8,264 nucleotides of DNA, from positions 1 to 8,264 of the forward strand of contig CAAEEV010000122.1 in the NCBI GenBank assembly GCA_900754955.1, read 5' to 3'. Origin of the DNA: Eggerthellaceae bacterium. Lineage in GTDB: Bacteria; Actinomycetota; Coriobacteriia; Coriobacteriales; Eggerthellaceae. Positions 4,860 to 8,264 of this stretch are shown one piece after another. The position numbers were made by a program, and so were the translations under genes. Position 1 is the stretch's first letter, and each line of letters begins with the position of its first letter. Below the pieces are notes generated by a model. That model did no database searches. It worked only from the letters and a program-made list of their open reading frames with translations, and was not told the DNA's origin.

Positions 4860-7472
4860 ATGAAGACAGCTGACAAGACCGTCTACAAGAACATGTCGCT
4901 TTGTTCTTTCGGCAACGGTGCGAACCTCACCGCTATCGACGCCATGGACGGCAGGATCGTGCGTATGCGTCCGGTCCACTTCGACGAGCACTACTCGAAG
5001 GAGGACCTGAACTACTGGACGATCAACGCGAAGGGCCATACGTTCGAGCCTGGCATGAAGACGCTGAACTCTCCGTTCACGTTCATTTACAAGACCCGCA
5101 CCTACTCGCCGAACCGCATCCCGTTCCCGCTCAAGCGCGTCGACTGGGACCCGAATGGCGAGCGCCATCCTGAGAACCGCGGCAAGTCGAAGTACGAGCG
5201 CATTTCCTGGGACGAGGCGACCGACATCATCGCCTCCGAGATCGTGCGTATCGATCAGACCTACGGCCGCAACTCCATCTTCTGCCAGGGCGACGGCCAT
5301 GGCGAGACGGGCTCCATCCACGGTCCCCACGGAACGATGGCGAACCTGCTCGACATGACGGGCGGCCTGACTATGCAGGCGCGCCAGCCTGACTCGTGGG
5401 AAGGCTGGGACTGGGGCGCCAAGCACGCCTGGGGCAACGAGCCGCTCGGTCAGAACACGCATCAGCACAATCTGTTCAAGGATATCTCCGAGAACTCCGA
5501 TGCCGTGTTGTTCTGGGGCTGCGACCCCGAGACGACGCCGTGGGGCTGGTCGGGCCAGCAGGCGAGCCGCCTGTGCTTCTGGTTCACCGAGATCGGCGTG
5601 AAGCAGATCCACATCGCCCCCGACGTGAACTATGCGAACGCGGTTCACTCCGACATGTGGATCCCCGTCCTCCCGAACACCGATGCGGCCATGCAGCTCG
5701 CCATTGCCTACGTGTGGATCACCGAGGGCACGTACGACAAGGAGTACATCGCCACGCACACCGACGGCTTCGACTGGTTCGAGTACTACGTGCTCGGCAA
5801 CGAGGACGGCGTTCCGAAGACGCCCGAGTGGGCTGAGGAGAAGTGCCACGTTCCCGCCTACCGCATCAAGGCGCTTGCTCGTTACTGGGCGTCGCACAAC
5901 GTTTCCATCGGCCACTGCAACGGCGGCTCCTACATCCGCTCGGCGTACTCCCACGAGCCTGCGCGTCTCGAGGTCTATCTGCTCGCCATGCAAGCGGTCG
6001 GCAAGCCGGGTCGCAACCAGGTGAAGTTCATCGAGTGGGCGCTCATCGGCATGGACTCCTTCAATCCGCTGCCTCCGGGATACTTCCTGCCCGAGGTGCG
6101 CGCCTGCTACCACGGCTCCGTGCTCGGCGAGCTTCCTGCGTCGTTCATTCCGAAGACGCTCGTGCCGAAGTGCATCACCGTCAAGGAAGGCGAGAAGGTC
6201 ACGTGGTATGGCCACACCACGAGCCGTCATCACCGCACCGACCAGTTCAAGAAGTTCGAGTTCCCGCAGGACGGTGACCACGGCATCAAGATGATCTGGT
6301 CTGACGCTCCGTGCTGGTCCACCTGCTGGAACGGCGGCAACGAGTTCCAGGACGCTCTCGTGAACCCGAACCTCGAGTTCTATCTGGTCGAGCATCCGTG
6401 GATGGAGAACGACACGCAGTTCGCCGACATCATCCTTCCGATTTCCACGACGCTCGAGCTCGACGACTTCGGCGTCGACACCTACTCGGGTCAGTTCAAC
6501 TCCATCATCTGGGAGCAGGCTGCCTGCGATCACCAGCATGAGTCGCTGTCTGACTACGAGGCGGTGCTCGAGGTTGCCAAGAAGCTCGAGAAGTACGGCG
6601 GCATCTACGAGGATTGCGCGAGCCACCTCTCCGGCGACATGACGGTCGAGGAGTGGCAGGAAGTCGGGTATCGCGGCAGCGGTCTTCCCGAGGATCAGCA
6701 GGATCTCGATCTCATCAAGAAGCAGGGCTACCAGATGCTTCCTACGCGCGAGGGCTGGGACCAGGAGCCTGCCGGCATGATCGAGTTCTACGAGGATCCC
6801 GAGAACAACCCGATGGAGACGCCTACCGGCAAGATCGAGTTCTACTCCACCGGTCTCGCGAACTTCTTCCCCGACGATCCCGAGCGTCAGCCCGTCGCCA
6901 AGTGGATCGAAGAGGGCGAGTCGCATCACGAGCGCATCAGCTGCGAACGTGCGAAGGACTACCCGTTCCTGCTCGTGTCGAACCATCCGCGTTGGCGCAT
7001 CCATGCCAACTTCGACGACTGCCCGTGGACGCGTGAGATCGAGACGTGCAAGGTCATCGGCGAGGACGGCTACGCCTACGAGCCGGTTTGGATCCATCCG
7101 ACGGACGCTGAGAAGCTCGGCATCAAAGACGGCGACATCGTCGAGGTGTTCAACGAGCGCGGTACGGTTCTCGGCGGCGCGTACATCACCGAGCGCATCA
7201 TGCCCGGTGCGGTGCTGCAGGACCACGGCGCCGAAACCGATCCGATCGTTCCCGGCTACGGCGGAATCGATCGCGGCGGCGCGAACAACCTCATCTGCCC
7301 GAGCAACACGTCCTCCAAGAACGCTGCGGGCGAGGTGACGGGCGGCTTCTTGGTCGGTGTTCGCAAGTGCGACATCCACGCTCTCATGGAGAAGTACCCC
7401 GAGGCGTTCGAGGCCAAGCACTACACGATCGAAACGGGCACGAACGTCTACGACTACCTTCAGGAGGCTTAA
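4860..7472 (+). CDS. Molybdopterin oxidoreductase catalytic subunit, pyrogallol transhydroxylase / catechol dehydroxylase type
   Basis: 870 residues, close to the about 875 of pyrogallol-phloroglucinol transhydroxylase large subunit (AthL, Pelobacter), which it matches along its whole length. Members bind a molybdenum bis-guanine-dinucleotide cofactor and move or remove aromatic hydroxyl groups. Visible marks: PFPLKRVDWDPNGERHPENRG (88-108, cut here by one pattern), YERISWDEATDII (112-124), the metal-ligand region PDSWEGWDWG with S179 as likely Mo ligand, D178 and H147 as likely active-site acid and base, and FADIILP (521-527). The C-terminal cofactor domain holds SNHPRWRIH (707-715) and IHPTDAEKLGIKDGDIVEVFNERG (745-768). 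There is no N-terminal CX2CX3C cluster motif and no twin-arginine signal, so it should act in the cytoplasm, as the transhydroxylase does. ATG 4860 follows AGGAGG closely. It is first in an operon with the iron-sulfur subunit and divergent from the LysR gene. Substrate unknown: a di- or trihydroxylated aromatic compound is likely. Confidence 0.9.
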   Translation: MKTADKTVYKNMSLCSFGNGANLTAIDAMDGRIVRMRPVHFDEHYSKEDLNYWTINAKGHTFEPGMKTLNSPFTFIYKTRTYSPNRIPFPLKRVDWDPNGERHPENRGKSKYERISWDEATDIIASEIVRIDQTYGRNSIFCQGDGHGETGSIHGPHGTMANLLDMTGGLTMQARQPDSWEGWDWGAKHAWGNEPLGQNTHQHNLFKDISENSDAVLFWGCDPETTPWGWSGQQASRLCFWFTEIGVKQIHIAPDVNYANAVHSDMWIPVLPNTDAAMQLAIAYVWITEGTYDKEYIATHTDGFDWFEYYVLGNEDGVPKTPEWAEEKCHVPAYRIKALARYWASHNVSIGHCNGGSYIRSAYSHEPARLEVYLLAMQAVGKPGRNQVKFIEWALIGMDSFNPLPPGYFLPEVRACYHGSVLGELPASFIPKTLVPKCITVKEGEKVTWYGHTTSRHHRTDQFKKFEFPQDGDHGIKMIWSDAPCWSTCWNGGNEFQDALVNPNLEFYLVEHPWMENDTQFADIILPISTTLELDDFGVDTYSGQFNSIIWEQAACDHQHESLSDYEAVLEVAKKLEKYGGIYEDCASHLSGDMTVEEWQEVGYRGSGLPEDQQDLDLIKKQGYQMLPTREGWDQEPAGMIEFYEDPENNPMETPTGKIEFYSTGLANFFPDDPERQPVAKWIEEGESHHERISCERAKDYPFLLVSNHPRWRIHANFDDCPWTREIETCKVIGEDGYAYEPVWIHPTDAEKLGIKDGDIVEVFNERGTVLGGAYITERIMPGAVLQDHGAETDPIVPGYGGIDRGGANNLICPSNTSSKNAAGEVTGGFLVGVRKCDIHALMEKYPEAFEAKHYTIETGTNVYDYLQEA
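7462..7467 (+). promoter_or_regulatory. Ribosome binding site of the iron-sulfur subunit inside the upstream gene
   Basis: AGGAGG (7462-7467) lies within the last codons of the catalytic-subunit gene, 8 bases before ATG 7476. Only 3 bases separate the stop codon from this start, so translation of the two subunits is likely coupled. Confidence 0.85.
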
Positions 7473-7475
7473 GAG

Positions 7476-8264
7476 ATGAAAGTCATGCTTTTTGACGCCA
7501 GCCTGTGCAACGGTTGCTACGGTTGCCAGATGGCTTGCAAGGACGAGCACTGCGGCAACGACTGGCGTCCGATTGCCGCCGAGCAGCCGATGACGGGCCA
7601 GTACTGGTGCCGCGTCGATCAGAAGACGCGCGGTAAGGTACCCGAGGTCAAGGTGCAGTACATTCCGCGTTTCTGCGACGCCGACGAGGCCCTGCTGCGC
7701 AAGGCTCCCGACTGCGTGTACAAGCGCGACGACGGCATCGTCATCATCGATCCCGAGAAGGCGAAGGGACGCAAGGATCTCGCCGACGAGTTCGAGGGCG
7801 TGTACTGGAACGAGGAGCTTGAGATTCCGCAGAAGTGCACGATGTGCGCCCATCTGCTCGACGACGGCTGGACCGTTCCGCGCTGCGTCGATGTGTGCGC
7901 CACTGGCGCGCTGCGCTTCGGCGATGAGGAGGAGTTCGGCGACGAGCTCAAGAACGCGTACCAGTTCGATCCCGAGTCCCACATCTACTACATTAACATC
8001 CCGAAGAAGTGGATTTACGGCGTGCTTGTCGACCGCTCGATCAACGAGGTGGTCATTGGGGCAACCGTCAAGCTGACGGACGCCGAGGGCAACGAGGTTG
8101 CTTCGGTTGAGACCGACGACTTCGGCGAGTTCCGCTTCAAGGAGCTCGATGACGCCGCCTACACGGTGACGGCTCAGGTGGAAGGCTACGAAGAAGTGAA
8201 GCTCGCGGCGGACGCCACGTCTGAGGACGTCGTGCTCGGCGACATCTTCCTGAAGGCCATCGCC
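7476..8264 (+). CDS. Iron-sulfur (beta) subunit, pyrogallol transhydroxylase type, 3' end beyond window
   Basis: 263 codons open to the last base. The family small subunit (AthS) has about 275 residues, so nearly all of it is here. It carries electrons or supports structure beside the molybdenum subunit. Residues 1-150 are a ferredoxin-like domain: C11-x2-C14-x2-C17-x3-C21, then C121-x2-C124-x12-C137-x3-C141 (KCTMCAHLLDDGW, VPRCVDVCATGAL). GIVIIDPEKAKGRKDL (87-102) is typical of the family. Between them the usual CX2CX4C motif is reduced to C67 alone, with another Cys at 80. Residues about 181-263 (YGVLVDRSINEVVIGATVKL, DDFGEFRFKELDDAAYTV) form a transthyretin/carboxypeptidase-regulatory-like beta domain, as at the end of AthS. 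There is no signal peptide or membrane segment. Its sequence and its place 3 bases after the catalytic gene make the pairing secure. Confidence 0.92.
   Translation, partial: MKVMLFDASLCNGCYGCQMACKDEHCGNDWRPIAAEQPMTGQYWCRVDQKTRGKVPEVKVQYIPRFCDADEALLRKAPDCVYKRDDGIVIIDPEKAKGRKDLADEFEGVYWNEELEIPQKCTMCAHLLDDGWTVPRCVDVCATGALRFGDEEEFGDELKNAYQFDPESHIYYINIPKKWIYGVLVDRSINEVVIGATVKLTDAEGNEVASVETDDFGEFRFKELDDAAYTVTAQVEGYEEVKLAADATSEDVVLGDIFLKAIA

Noticed and set aside
4545..7982. Open frame of 1145 codons on the minus strand opposite the molybdenum enzyme genes
   Set aside because: It lies fully antisense to two genes with clear family matches. Its composition (Leu, Val, Arg, Ala, Asp) is what G/C-ending codons give on the opposite strand. 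No domain or ribosome site supports it.
1..8264. tRNA, rRNA, CRISPR array or insertion sequence
   Set aside because: No cloverleaf with a GTTCRA-like arm, no regularly spaced identical repeats with unique spacers, and no transposase or flanking inverted ends were seen on either strand.

Overview
The window looks like part of the chromosome of a high-GC gut Actinobacterium, most likely Coriobacteriia/Eggerthellaceae (the Eggerthella, Gordonibacter, Adlercreutzia, Slackia group). This is an inference from two things. One is the strongly G/C-ending codons. The other is a stand-alone molybdopterin oxidoreductase of the pyrogallol-phloroglucinol transhydroxylase type with a LysR regulator, an enzyme class these bacteria carry in many copies for plant polyphenols and catechols. 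No species can be named from the sequence alone.

Left part (1-1322): three small, poorly known genes. An unrecognised gene leaves the window at base 1 on the minus strand. A 97-residue protein with a C-terminal zinc-binding motif is divergent from it. An 86-residue hypothetical gene lies on the minus strand and ends in a clear minus-strand terminator.

Middle part (1507-3292): a 436-residue trigger-factor-like protein that lacks the usual ribosome-docking signature and has no clpP/clpX beside it. It is followed by a 75-residue protein with a four-cysteine zinc ribbon and a Pro/Ala/Lys repeat tail, which has its own promoter-like site and a very strong terminator.

Right part (3346-8264): the main unit. 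A LysR-type regulator (minus strand) is divergent from a two-gene operon (plus strand). The operon encodes an 870-residue molybdenum catalytic subunit and, after 3 bases, an iron-sulfur subunit with a C-terminal beta-barrel domain. The iron-sulfur gene is open to the last base of the window and lacks only its extreme 3' end. The 542-base divergent region holds a perfect 22-bp tandem repeat and a perfect 8-bp-arm dyad over a possible -10 box, both candidate control sites.

The likely picture is that the LysR protein senses an aromatic compound and switches on a cytoplasmic alpha/beta enzyme. That enzyme would remove or move a hydroxyl group on a polyphenol. The molybdenum-shell residues are kept, but several substrate-contact positions differ from the pyrogallol enzyme and the iron-sulfur subunit has lost part of one cluster motif. 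The substrate and net reaction may therefore be new.
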